Of a stretch of 5,536 nucleotides of DNA, positions 1-5,536 are shown piece after piece. Each line of letters begins with the position of its first letter. The stretch's first letter is position 1. The position numbers and the translations under genes were made by a program. The notes under the pieces were generated by a model. The model saw only the letters and a list, made by a program, of their open reading frames with translations, searched no databases and had not been told where the DNA came from. Source of the stretch: an uncultured Erysipelotrichaceae bacterium (GTDB lineage: Bacteria > Bacillota_I > Bacilli_A > RF39 > UBA660); NCBI GenBank assembly GCA_902782915.1, contig CACZOV010000075.1, positions 1 through 5,536 on the forward strand, given 5' to 3'.

Positions 1-100
1 ACTCCCGTGCCAATAGGGTTATCATTTCGACCTTGCATTTTATAAGTTCGGCATATCGGTGATTTCCGCAACTACTAAGTTGTAATTTATCATCTCCTCT
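1..100. other. Left-edge segment of higher G+C, no assignable gene
   Basis: This stretch contains no complete gene. Its first 80 bases hold 34 G or C, clearly more than the AT-rich DNA that follows, which suggests a compositional boundary. The plus-strand frames close quickly. On the minus strand one frame is open from a TTG at 121-119 to the edge (40 codons, including GNHRYAELIKCK), but it has no usable ribosome binding site. Another minus frame is open from an ATG at 40-38 to the edge (MQGRNDNPIGTG), also without one. A leftward promoter at 126-154 would transcribe this segment, so it is probably the leader or 5' end of a gene lying outside the window. I do not recognise a family. Confidence 0.35.
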
Positions 101-101
101 C

Positions 102-120
102 TGAACGATAACATCGTTCA
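102..120. promoter_or_regulatory. Operator-like dyad O1
   Basis: TGAACGATAACATCGTTCA is a perfect 8-bp inverted repeat around a 3-base spacer. It shares the consensus GAACGAW-N3-WTCGTTC with a second dyad at 162-178. It covers the predicted start point (about 119) of the leftward promoter, so a protein bound here should block leftward transcription. The product of the adjacent XRE-family gene is the obvious candidate ligand; that assignment is inferred. Confidence 0.75.
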
Positions 121-125
121 ATACA

Positions 126-154
126 AATATAACACTCAAAAAAGTTTAAGTCAA
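126..154 (-). promoter_or_regulatory. Leftward sigma-A-type promoter
   Basis: Read on the minus strand, a -35 TTGACT (154-149) is followed by a 17-base spacer and a -10 TATATT (131-126), with a TGn extension directly before the -10. The predicted start is near 119, inside dyad O1. It drives transcription out of the left edge, towards a gene that is not in the window. A strong promoter with an operator at +1 and a divergent repressor gene is the usual layout of a repressor-controlled switch. Confidence 0.65.
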
Positions 155-161
155 TACTTTT

Positions 162-178
162 GAACGAAAAATTCGTTC
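162..178. promoter_or_regulatory. Operator-like dyad O2
   Basis: GAACGAAAAATTCGTTC is a perfect 7-bp inverted repeat with a 3-base AAA spacer, matching O1 (102-120) in both arm sequence and spacing. The centres are 59 bp apart. O2 lies between the -35 boxes of the two divergent promoters, 6 bases from the rightward -35 at 185. That position allows a bound protein either to occlude or, as lambda CI does, to activate the rightward promoter. It is likely bound by the XRE protein encoded at 256. Confidence 0.75.
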
Positions 179-184
179 TTTTTG

Positions 185-213
185 TTTACAATAATTTTTT
201 TTCATGGTAAAAT
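185..213 (+). promoter_or_regulatory. Promoter of the XRE regulator gene
   Basis: A -35 TTTACA (185-190) is followed by a 17-base spacer and a -10 TAAAAT (208-213), with TGG just before the -10 (extended -10). The predicted start is near 220, giving a leader of about 35 nt before the ATG at 256. O2 sits immediately upstream, so the regulator probably controls its own synthesis. Confidence 0.7.
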
Positions 214-255
214 GGTTTATAGAAAAGGATAGAAGATTCTGAAAGAGGTGTAATT

Positions 256-777
256 ATGGCTATATCTGATTTTAAAGAGATGGTTGAAAATGCAAGAAAA
301 ATTAAAGGATATTCTCAAAGAGAATTAGCTAAGTTGATTGGTATGAGCCAAAGTACATATAATGATACAATTAACGGAAAAATAAAAAAGCCAGATATTA
401 GTATTTTAAAAAGAATAGCAGAAGAACTAGATTTATCTTTAGATTTAATGCTTAAAGAATCTGGGTATGGTGAATCTTTTTCTATATATGGAATTGATAA
501 ATATAAAAATAAATCTACTAAGGATTTAAAAAATTTGATAGATGAATATAAAAAATCAGAATTAAAATTATTGGAATTTGATAAACAAAAAAGAGATACT
601 ACAAGAAAAGCTAGACAAAAAATGTATACAACCATTGAACATATGAAAATTATGAAAGAAGATAAAGATAGTTTGTATACAATTGACAAGGCAATTGATG
701 ATGTTCAATCTGCTTTTGATCAATTAGAAATGGTAGAACATAAATATGACTATAATGAACTACCAAAAGATCTATAA
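256..777 (+). CDS. XRE-family HTH transcriptional regulator
   Basis: This 173-residue protein is a DNA-binding regulator. Residues about 6-66 form a helix-turn-helix of the XRE/Cro-CI type: QRELAKLIG (21-29) is the positioning helix and SQSTYNDTING (31-41) the recognition helix. Residues 80-165 are highly charged and predicted helical, probably for dimerisation or coiled-coil formation. No LexA/CI-type serine-lysine autopeptidase domain and no ImmA-like metalloprotease motif is visible. The start is fixed by AGAGGTG (244-250), 5 nt before ATG. At about twice the length of a typical restriction C protein (80-100 aa), and with its matching dyads only beside its own divergent promoter, it looks like a phage- or ICE-style repressor. 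No matching site lies before the methyltransferase or endonuclease genes, so a direct role in restriction control is unproven. Confidence 0.85.
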   Translation: MAISDFKEMVENARKIKGYSQRELAKLIGMSQSTYNDTINGKIKKPDISILKRIAEELDLSLDLMLKESGYGESFSIYGIDKYKNKSTKDLKNLIDEYKKSELKLLEFDKQKRDTTRKARQKMYTTIEHMKIMKEDKDSLYTIDKAIDDVQSAFDQLEMVEHKYDYNELPKDL

Positions 778-794
778 ATATTTAATTTTAGATG

Positions 795-823
795 GTGACT
801 TTTAAATATTAAAATGGTATAAT
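795..823 (+). promoter_or_regulatory. Promoter of the methyltransferase operon
   Basis: A -35 GTGACT (795-800) is followed by a 17-base spacer and a perfect -10 TATAAT (818-823) preceded by TGG (extended -10). The predicted start is near 830, leaving a very short leader with the Shine-Dalgarno site almost at its 5' end. It lets the two methyltransferases be made independently of the upstream regulator. No GAACGAW dyad is present here. No convincing terminator separates it from the XRE gene, so read-through is also possible. Confidence 0.65.
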
Positions 824-846
824 AATTAAGATAGGTGGTGAGGAAA

Positions 847-1842
847 ATGAAAAAGTATAATTATATTGACTTATTTGCAGGTGCTGGTGGTATGACATTA
901 GGATTTGATAATAAGAATTTTAATAATATTTTAGCCGTTGAATTTAATAAAGATTTTGCAGAAACTTATAAGAAAAATTTTCCTAACCACAATTTGATGG
1001 TAAGGGATATTAAAGAAATTTCTAATGAAGAAATTAAAGAAGCCATTGGAAGAAAAAAAGTTGATGTAATAATTGGTGGACCTCCATGTCAAGGATTTTC
1101 ACTTGCTGGTAATATTGGAAGATCATTTATTGATGATGATAGAAATAGATTATTTAAAGAGTTTGTTAGATTTGTTGATATATTAAAACCTAGAATGTTT
1201 GTACTTGAAAATGTTGCAGCAATGGAAAGACATAATAATGGAAAAACAATTAAAGAAATTGTAAATTCTTTTGGAGAACTTGGATATACAATTAAATATA
1301 AAGTTTTAAATTCTGCTGATTACGGAATTCCTCAAGAAAGAAGAAGAATTTTTATCGTTGGAGTTAGAGGAAATGAAAATAGTTTTACTTATCCAACTAT
1401 TAAAAAGAAAAGAATGACTATAAAAGAGGCAATTGATGACTTACCTAAATTAGAAAGTGGTGAATCAAGTGACATTCCTAATCATGTAGCAATGAATCAT
1501 TCTAAGCAAATGTTAGAAAAAATGAAATTTGTGAAAGATGGCGGCAATAGATTAGATATACCAGAAGAAATTAGACCTAAGTCCGGAGATCTTAGAAAAT
1601 ATATTAGATATGATAGTAAAAAACCATCTGTATGTGTAACTGGGGATATGAGAAAAATCTTCCATTATAATCAAAATAGAGCTTTAACATGTAGAGAACT
1701 TGCTAGAATTCAAACATTCCCTGACGATTTTGTTTTTCTTGGTAACTCTGGAAAAATACAACAACAAATAGGAAATGCTGTTCCAGTTAAGTTAGCTGAG
1801 CAAATAGCTTCCCAAGTAAGGGAGGTGCTTGATAATGAGTAA
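847..1842 (+). CDS. DNA (cytosine-5) methyltransferase of an R-M system
   Basis: This enzyme transfers a methyl group from S-adenosylmethionine to C5 of cytosine in the recognition site of the restriction system. From the ATG at 847 it is 331 residues, a normal length. Conserved motifs appear in order: I, DLFAGAGG (8-15); IV, GGPPCQGFS with the catalytic Cys81; VI, ENV (121-123); VIII, QERRR (163-167). A target-recognition region of roughly 100 residues follows, then IX, RALTCRELARIQTFP (278-292), and X, IGNAVP (308-313). All catalytic elements are intact, so it should be active. I place the start at ATG 847 because AGGTGG (833-838) lies 8 nt upstream; an in-frame GTG at 835 falls inside that site. 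The next methyltransferase gene overlaps its end by 8 nt, implying translational coupling. Target sequence cannot be read from the protein. Confidence 0.96.
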   Translation: MKKYNYIDLFAGAGGMTLGFDNKNFNNILAVEFNKDFAETYKKNFPNHNLMVRDIKEISNEEIKEAIGRKKVDVIIGGPPCQGFSLAGNIGRSFIDDDRNRLFKEFVRFVDILKPRMFVLENVAAMERHNNGKTIKEIVNSFGELGYTIKYKVLNSADYGIPQERRRIFIVGVRGNENSFTYPTIKKKRMTIKEAIDDLPKLESGESSDIPNHVAMNHSKQMLEKMKFVKDGGNRLDIPEEIRPKSGDLRKYIRYDSKKPSVCVTGDMRKIFHYNQNRALTCRELARIQTFPDDFVFLGNSGKIQQQIGNAVPVKLAEQIASQVREVLDNE

Positions 1843-2851
1843 GTATCCTAAAATTAATTATATTGGTAATAAAAATAAGCTAACTGATTGGATAGTTGAA
1901 AATCTTCCATATAAAAAAGGTACAGTACTTGACTTGTTTTGTGGTGGATGTTCAGTTTCATATGCTTTAAAAGAACATAATTATCAAGTTATTACTAATG
2001 ATGTTCTATACTCAAATTATGTTATATCAAAAGCAATAATAGAAAATAAAAAAGTAGAATTAAATAAAAAAGATATAGATGTCAAAATTGATAAAAAAGA
2101 TATAGACGATAAATACAATAATATTAAATTTTTATCTAATAAATTATATTTTGATGAAGAAGTACATGAATTAGCTGAATTACTATGTATAGCAGATAAG
2201 CTTGATGATGAAAAAAAATATATATTCTTAGCTTTAATTCGTAGAGCAATGATAAGAAAAATACCTTATTCCAGAATGAATGTTCCATGGGATCAAATTG
2301 TTAAATTGAGGGATGAAGAATATAGTTATAAAAAATATAAAAGAAGAAGAGCTTATCATAATAAGACTTTTATGGAACATATACTTGATAATATCAAAGA
2401 GTATAATGATTCGATTTTTGATAATAAAAAGGATAATAAATCATATAATCTAGATTCATTTGATATGATAAATAAATTAGATAAACCTGTGGATATTATT
2501 TATATGGATCCACCATATCCAGGAACAATGAATAAATATGATCAATTTTATGGACTATATGATGAGATGTTTAATATAAAAATTGATTACGTTAATTTTT
2601 CATTAAATAATATGTTTTTAGATAATTTAGAAAAGTTAATAAAAAAATGTATTAAAAAAACTAAATATATAGTAATAAGTGAAAACAATAAAACAAAACC
2701 TAGTGTTGATGAACTAAAAAATATGTTAAAAAAGTATGGAACAGTAAAAGTTTTAGAGAAGAAACATCAGTATAAAGTAACTAATAAAGATAATAAAAAT
2801 GAATCATATGAAGTTTTAATTATATTGAAAATAAAAAAAGAAGAAATTTGA
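1835..2851 (+). CDS. DNA adenine N6-methyltransferase, D12 (Dam-like) class
   Basis: This enzyme methylates N6 of adenine using S-adenosylmethionine. It is 338 residues long with the alpha/D12 motif order: motif X, INYIGNK (7-13); motif I, DLFCGG (33-38); a target-recognition region containing RRAMIRKIPYSRMN; and motif IV, DPPY (225-228), the catalytic signature. The start is ATG 1835, since GGAGGTG (1821-1827) lies 7 nt upstream; an in-frame TTG at 1829 is too close to it. ATGAGTAA overlaps the cytosine methyltransferase stop, so the two are coupled. A pair of methyltransferases of different chemistry usually protects the two strands of an asymmetric site, one strand through C and the other through A. 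Residues about 78-96 contain a nine-residue tandem repeat (KKDIDVKID, KKDIDDKYN). The gene ends in TGA inside a terminator-like hairpin. Confidence 0.95.
   Translation: MSKYPKINYIGNKNKLTDWIVENLPYKKGTVLDLFCGGCSVSYALKEHNYQVITNDVLYSNYVISKAIIENKKVELNKKDIDVKIDKKDIDDKYNNIKFLSNKLYFDEEVHELAELLCIADKLDDEKKYIFLALIRRAMIRKIPYSRMNVPWDQIVKLRDEEYSYKKYKRRRAYHNKTFMEHILDNIKEYNDSIFDNKKDNKSYNLDSFDMINKLDKPVDIIYMDPPYPGTMNKYDQFYGLYDEMFNIKIDYVNFSLNNMFLDNLEKLIKKCIKKTKYIVISENNKTKPSVDELKNMLKKYGTVKVLEKKHQYKVTNKDNKNESYEVLIILKIKKEEI
2064..2106 (+). repeat. 27-bp in-frame tandem repeat in the adenine methyltransferase
   Basis: The 16-mer ATAAAAAAGATATAGA occurs at 2064-2079 and again at 2091-2106, offset by 27 bases or nine codons. 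The protein repeats KKDID with six near-identical flanking residues. It lies between motif I and the PYSRMN segment, in a charged linker. It may reflect local slippage in AT-rich DNA. Confidence 0.6.
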
Positions 2852-2869
2852 TGAAAAATTTCTTCTTTT
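2836..2869. terminator. Bidirectional terminator-like hairpin between convergent genes
   Basis: AAAAGAAGAAATTT (2836-2849) pairs perfectly with AAATTTCTTCTTTT (2856-2869) around a six-base GATGAA loop. The arms begin with A-runs and end with T-runs, so the hairpin can act on either strand. It contains most of both stop codons, TGA (2849-2851) on the plus strand and TAA (2870-2868) on the minus strand. The stem is AT-rich, so strength is uncertain. It should keep the methylation and restriction transcripts from running into each other. Confidence 0.65.
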
Positions 2870-4022
2870 ATTCTGGTATAACATTATATTTTTCATATTC
2901 TGCTTTACTTTTTTCAGCTTTTTCTTTGAATTTTTTTCTATGCCATTCTAGATAATATAATCTTTCCGGAGTTAATAGTTTATCATCTAGTTTATATTGA
3001 CTTAGTTCAGACATAATATCTGAATCCATTATTTCATAATTGTTTATTAATATATTTCCATCATCTTTAAATGAAATATCATATTTATCAAAATATGCAT
3101 CAATATTTTGACTAAGTAATAAACCATTATTGTAGTCATATGCTTCATCTAGTTTTCCTTCGCTTAAACAAACAGCAGAGTCCTTAATATGTGAACATAC
3201 TAAACCTTTATATTCTTTTTTAGTTAGATAACAAACTGCTTTTCCAAAAATATTTTTTGATTCATTTTTTAAATCATTTTTATATATACCATATAAGATT
3301 GGATCTCTTTTAGTATCTATTTCAACATCGTTTGGATCAATAAATGTAATACCTGAGTTTTTGTCAGCTTTAATATTAGGCATTAGATTTAAAAAATTAA
3401 ATAAATAACTAATTTGATTGTATTTTTTATCTTCGAAATTTATTGCCTTTGAATAATTATATTGTTCTTCAAGTTCATCTTGTGTTAAATATCCCTTTGT
3501 TATAGTATTTATTGAAGGAGTAACCATTAATCCAATTATATCCTCTTTTTTAAGTATTTTATCTGGGTGATATGTTAAAGTTTTTAATAGAAAATTAGTT
3601 TCTTTTGTATCAGTAGCATCAGTAGTAACTGAAGAACTGAAAGAGGCATTTTCATAGAAAATTGTTGAAAATATACTTTTCTTTAATTCTGTATCAGTTG
3701 TATTTAAAAATTTTTTAGTTAAATTATGATAACCTCTTAAATATGGCTTTATAAAGCCTAATTTTATAAATTGATTAATTGATTTTCTAACAGAAGCTTT
3801 ATCTGCTTTTGGATATACTGAATAAATAATATCTTGAAGTTTTTTATAATGTTTCATATCATATGTTTCATTAACTAAATTATTATCGTCAATAAATTTT
3901 ACAATCATTTTTAGTGTATTATTAAATCTTGAATCATAAATATCTGTATATTCCACAGTTAATTTCCAATATGAATCATATTGTTGATCAGTTATTACTT
4001 TTTTAGGTATAAAATTTCTCAA
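2868..4022 (-). CDS. HNH restriction endonuclease (Type II-like)
   Basis: This is the likely DNA-cutting partner of the two methyltransferases. From the TTG at 4022 it is 384 residues. The C-terminal third carries an HNH_2-like nuclease core: VCSHI (Cys276, His278), then DYNNGLLLS (Asn298, Asn299) and NIDAYFDKYDISF, with FD at 311-312. The position usually held by the last His of H-N-H is Asp308 here. The N-terminal part (about 30-100) is helical and resembles a winged-helix DNA-reading domain, with a segment ending NQFIKLGFIKPYLRGYH. HNH nucleases paired with one m5C and one m6A methyltransferase are known in HphI and MnlI, so cleavage at a distance from a short asymmetric site is plausible. 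An upstream in-frame GTG (4031) would give 387 residues. It lies convergent to the methyltransferases and divergent to the ATPase gene. Confidence 0.85.
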   Translation of the reverse strand: MRNFIPKKVITDQQYDSYWKLTVEYTDIYDSRFNNTLKMIVKFIDDNNLVNETYDMKHYKKLQDIIYSVYPKADKASVRKSINQFIKLGFIKPYLRGYHNLTKKFLNTTDTELKKSIFSTIFYENASFSSSVTTDATDTKETNFLLKTLTYHPDKILKKEDIIGLMVTPSINTITKGYLTQDELEEQYNYSKAINFEDKKYNQISYLFNFLNLMPNIKADKNSGITFIDPNDVEIDTKRDPILYGIYKNDLKNESKNIFGKAVCYLTKKEYKGLVCSHIKDSAVCLSEGKLDEAYDYNNGLLLSQNIDAYFDKYDISFKDDGNILINNYEIMDSDIMSELSQYKLDDKLLTPERLYYLEWHRKKFKEKAEKSKAEYEKYNVIPE

Positions 4023-4030
4023 AGTTACCA

Positions 4031-4036
4031 CTTCCT
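4031..4036 (-). promoter_or_regulatory. Ribosome binding site that favours the TTG start
   Basis: On the minus strand AAAGGAAGTGGT matches the anti-Shine-Dalgarno complement AAAGGAGGTGAT at 10 of 12 positions. Its core AGGAAG (4036-4031) lies 8 nt from TTG at 4022-4020. The in-frame GTG at 4031-4029 overlaps this site and would begin about 6 nt from the predicted transcript start. TTG is therefore the better initiation codon; a weak start codon would keep endonuclease levels low. Confidence 0.6.
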
Positions 4037-4043
4037 TTAAACA

Positions 4044-4072
4044 ATTATACCATAAATATTAAACTTTTTTAA
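4044..4072 (-). promoter_or_regulatory. Promoter of the HNH endonuclease gene
   Basis: On the minus strand a perfect -10 TATAAT (4049-4044) is preceded by TGG (extended -10). A weak -35, TTAAAA (4072-4067), stands 17 bases upstream. The predicted start is near 4037, so the leader is only about 15 nt and begins with the Shine-Dalgarno site. Confidence 0.65.
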
Positions 4073-4098
4073 ACTCTGTTAAATATTATTTCTATTTA

Positions 4099-4156
4099 CG
4101 TCACTTACGTCACTTAAATATATGAGGGCCCCTAATAATAAGTGTCGTAAGTGTCA
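4099..4156. repeat. Double inverted repeat between divergent promoters, candidate shared operator
   Basis: Two tandem CGTCACTTA units (4099-4107, 4108-4116) face two TAAGTGTCR units (4139-4147, 4148-4156). Over 17 positions (4100-4116 against 4155-4139) 15 pair, and both mismatches fall at the same place in each unit. A 22-base centre includes GGGCCCC (4126-4132), striking in such AT-rich DNA. Each half lies upstream of the -35 region of one divergent promoter, roughly 50-80 bases from its start point. That placement fits an activator, a looping repressor or an insulating structure better than simple promoter occlusion. The motif is unrelated to the GAACGAW dyads at the left end, and no regulator for it is identified in the window. 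Confidence 0.7.
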
Positions 4157-4193
4157 CAAAACAAATTGATTAGAGTAATATAGTCCTTTTTTA

Positions 4194-4202
4194 TGATATA
4201 AT
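4194..4202 (+). promoter_or_regulatory. Extended -10 promoter of the AAA ATPase gene
   Basis: TGATATAAT combines a perfect TATAAT (4197-4202) with the TGn extension. No good -35 hexamer is found at 16-18 bases upstream, which is typical of extended -10 promoters or of promoters needing an activator. The predicted start is near 4209, giving a leader of about 24 nt with AGGAGGT at 4223-4229. Confidence 0.55.
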
Positions 4203-4232
4203 ATATTAAATAAATTCTTTTCAGGAGGTTGT

Positions 4233-5536
4233 ATGATATCAGAAATTAAACTTAAAGATGTTGCTACTTATAAAGAAGAAAAATTGGCTTCAAAAAAAAT
4301 AAATTTTATATATGGAAATAATGGAACTGGAAAAACTACTATTTCTAGATTTATAGAGAATCCAAAAGATTTAAAATTCAGTGATTCTAAAATCGATTTT
4401 GATAAAGCTGGTGAATGTAATAAACTAATTTATAATCAAGATTTTGTAAAAATAAATTTTAATCCAGAAACAGGGTTGCGAGGTATATATACATTTGGTG
4501 AAGAATCAGAAGAAAAATATAAGCTTATTGAAAAATTAAAAAAAGAAAAAGATGAATTAAAAGTAAAATATATACAAAATAAAACACAGATAGACAATAT
4601 AAATAATAGTATTGTTGACATTAAAGATAAAACCACTGATAAATTATGGGATACTTTAAAAAAGAAATATTGTAATAATACTCCAGAATTGTACAAAGGA
4701 TATCTAGGAAAGAAGGATCAATTTTTTTCTAAATGTATCAGTGTAGAATATACTGATGATGTTTTAGATAATGACAAGATTATCAAAGAATATAATTTAT
4801 TATATAAAGAAGAACCTATAGAAAAGAATTTACTACAATCGATAGATTTTAAATCGATTATTCCTATTAAAAATAGTGAAATATTTCAAATCGAAATTAT
4901 TGAAAATAAAGATATTAAGTTGTCAAAATTGATTGATGATTTAAATAATGGTAATTGGGTTGAAGAAGGTCTTTCATATTTAGAACATTCAGATAATAAA
5001 TGCCCATTTTGCCAACAAGACATTACAAAAGAATTTATTAATAAAATATATGGACTTTATGATGGGAAATATAAAAAAGACAAAGATGAGTTTTTTCTTA
5101 AAAGAAATTTTTTGATAAATAAAATAGAAGAATTTAAGAATTTTATTTTAGAAAATGCTTCATTAATAGATGATTCCGAACTAATTGTGAATATTAATCT
5201 ATATTTTGATAAAGTTTTAGAAGAATTATCAAAAAAAGAAAAAGATTTAAAATATAAATGTATTTTTCCTGATAATGATGAGATTTTTGATAGAATTGAA
5301 GATAAGATAATTGAAGTAAATAAATTGATAACTGAAAATAACAATAAAATTAAAGAAATATCTACAAGTAGACAAAAATTATCAGATGATGCATGGAAAT
5401 TTTTAAGATATAACTGTGAACCTGAATTGAAGGAATATTTCGAAGAAACGAAAAAAAATAATATAGAATTAAAAAAAGTTGTTGAAGATAATGAAACGAT
5501 TAATAATAGTATTCGAGAAATTGATGTTGAGGTTAA
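4233..5536 (+). CDS. RloC/PrrC-like AAA_13 ATPase, 5' part (runs off the window)
   Basis: The first 434 codons are present and open to the edge. The ATG follows AGGAGGT at 4223-4229. Residues 1-12 (MISEIKLKDVAT) and Walker A GNNGTGKTT (28-36) form the N-terminal half of an ABC/SMC-type ATPase head. LIYNQDFVKINF (65-76) and LRGIYTFGEESEE (82-94) are segments I associate with the AAA_13 family that includes PrrC and RloC. Long charged helices follow, likely coiled coil (about 92-135 and 285-434). CPFC (257-260) interrupts them like the zinc hook that distinguishes RloC from PrrC. In that family the head senses DNA damage or anti-restriction, and a C-terminal domain cuts the tRNA anticodon loop. 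That domain, Walker B and the ABC signature lie beyond the window, so nuclease activity is not shown. It could also be a non-nuclease AAA_13 defence ATPase. It is transcribed divergently from the endonuclease gene. Confidence 0.8.
   Translation, partial: MISEIKLKDVATYKEEKLASKKINFIYGNNGTGKTTISRFIENPKDLKFSDSKIDFDKAGECNKLIYNQDFVKINFNPETGLRGIYTFGEESEEKYKLIEKLKKEKDELKVKYIQNKTQIDNINNSIVDIKDKTTDKLWDTLKKKYCNNTPELYKGYLGKKDQFFSKCISVEYTDDVLDNDKIIKEYNLLYKEEPIEKNLLQSIDFKSIIPIKNSEIFQIEIIENKDIKLSKLIDDLNNGNWVEEGLSYLEHSDNKCPFCQQDITKEFINKIYGLYDGKYKKDKDEFFLKRNFLINKIEEFKNFILENASLIDDSELIVNINLYFDKVLEELSKKEKDLKYKCIFPDNDEIFDRIEDKIIEVNKLITENNNKIKEISTSRQKLSDDAWKFLRYNCEPELKEYFEETKKNNIELKKVVEDNETINNSIREIDVEV

Noticed and set aside
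102..178. LexA/DinR SOS boxes
   Set aside because: The dyads contain GAAC and GTTC, but these are separated by 9-11 bases. The Gram-positive LexA box has GAAC-N4-GTTC.
315..689. Minus-strand 124-codon frame inside the XRE gene
   Set aside because: It lies wholly within the well-supported regulator gene, has a low-complexity Phe/Ser/Leu/Ile-rich translation and no ribosome binding site. It is a shadow of AT-rich coding DNA.
256..777. Classical restriction C (controller) protein
   Set aside because: The protein is about twice the usual length, and no C-box-like site or GAACGAW dyad lies before the methyltransferase or endonuclease genes.
778..815. Terminator after the XRE gene
   Set aside because: Only short A/T palindromes with many mismatches can be drawn, with no stable stem.
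794..841. GGTGA (HphI site) in the methyltransferase promoter and ribosome binding site as evidence of target specificity
   Set aside because: GGTGA also occurs elsewhere in the window, it naturally arises from Shine-Dalgarno-like sequence, and nothing in the proteins fixes the target.
4099..4156. Rho-independent terminator
   Set aside because: The arms are long and imperfect, the loop is 22 bases, no T-tract follows, and no gene ends nearby on either strand.
4099..4156. CRISPR repeats
   Set aside because: The units are only 9 bp, directly abutting without spacers and arranged as inverted pairs. No cas gene is present.
4436..5344. Two minus-strand frames inside the ATPase gene (4436-4696 and 5057-5344)
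   Set aside because: Both are antisense to a continuous plus-strand frame with Walker A and CPFC motifs, and their translations are Phe/Ser/Leu/Ile-rich with no motif.

Overview
The window is very AT-rich (coding regions look to be well below 30% G+C by eye). It uses the standard code: Trp is TGG and TGA stops one gene. Shine-Dalgarno sites are strong and extended -10 promoters (TGn before TATAAT) are frequent. This fits a low-GC Gram-positive (Bacillota) or a close relative. The leftmost ~80 bases are clearly richer in G+C (34 of 80), so the rest may be accessory DNA inserted beside an older backbone. No integrase, transposase or attachment site is visible.

Left end (1-255): no complete gene. 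It holds a control region with two near-identical dyads of consensus GAACGAW-N3-WTCGTTC, a leftward promoter firing out of the window and a rightward promoter for an XRE-family regulator (256-777). This resembles a phage or ICE repressor switch more than a classical restriction C-protein box.

Centre (847-4022): a Type II-like restriction-modification system. A C5-cytosine methyltransferase with its own promoter overlaps by 8 nt a D12-class N6-adenine methyltransferase. Converging on them from the other strand is an HNH endonuclease. One m5C enzyme, one m6A enzyme and an HNH nuclease is the composition known for Type IIS systems such as HphI and MnlI, so a short asymmetric target is the likeliest guess; the sequence itself does not give the target. 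A 14-bp hairpin holding the ends of both converging genes separates the methylation and restriction transcripts.

Right end (4023-5536): a divergent promoter region of about 200 bp separates the endonuclease from a large AAA ATPase of the AAA_13/RloC-PrrC type that runs off the window. The ATPase shows a Walker A motif and a CPFC zinc-hook-like motif. Between the two promoters lies a double inverted repeat, two CGTCACTTA units facing two TAAGTGTCR units, well placed to co-control restriction and the ATPase gene. If the missing C-terminal half carries an anticodon-nuclease site, the island would pair a Type II restriction system with a tRNA-cutting second line of defence. That is an inference which needs the sequence beyond the edge.
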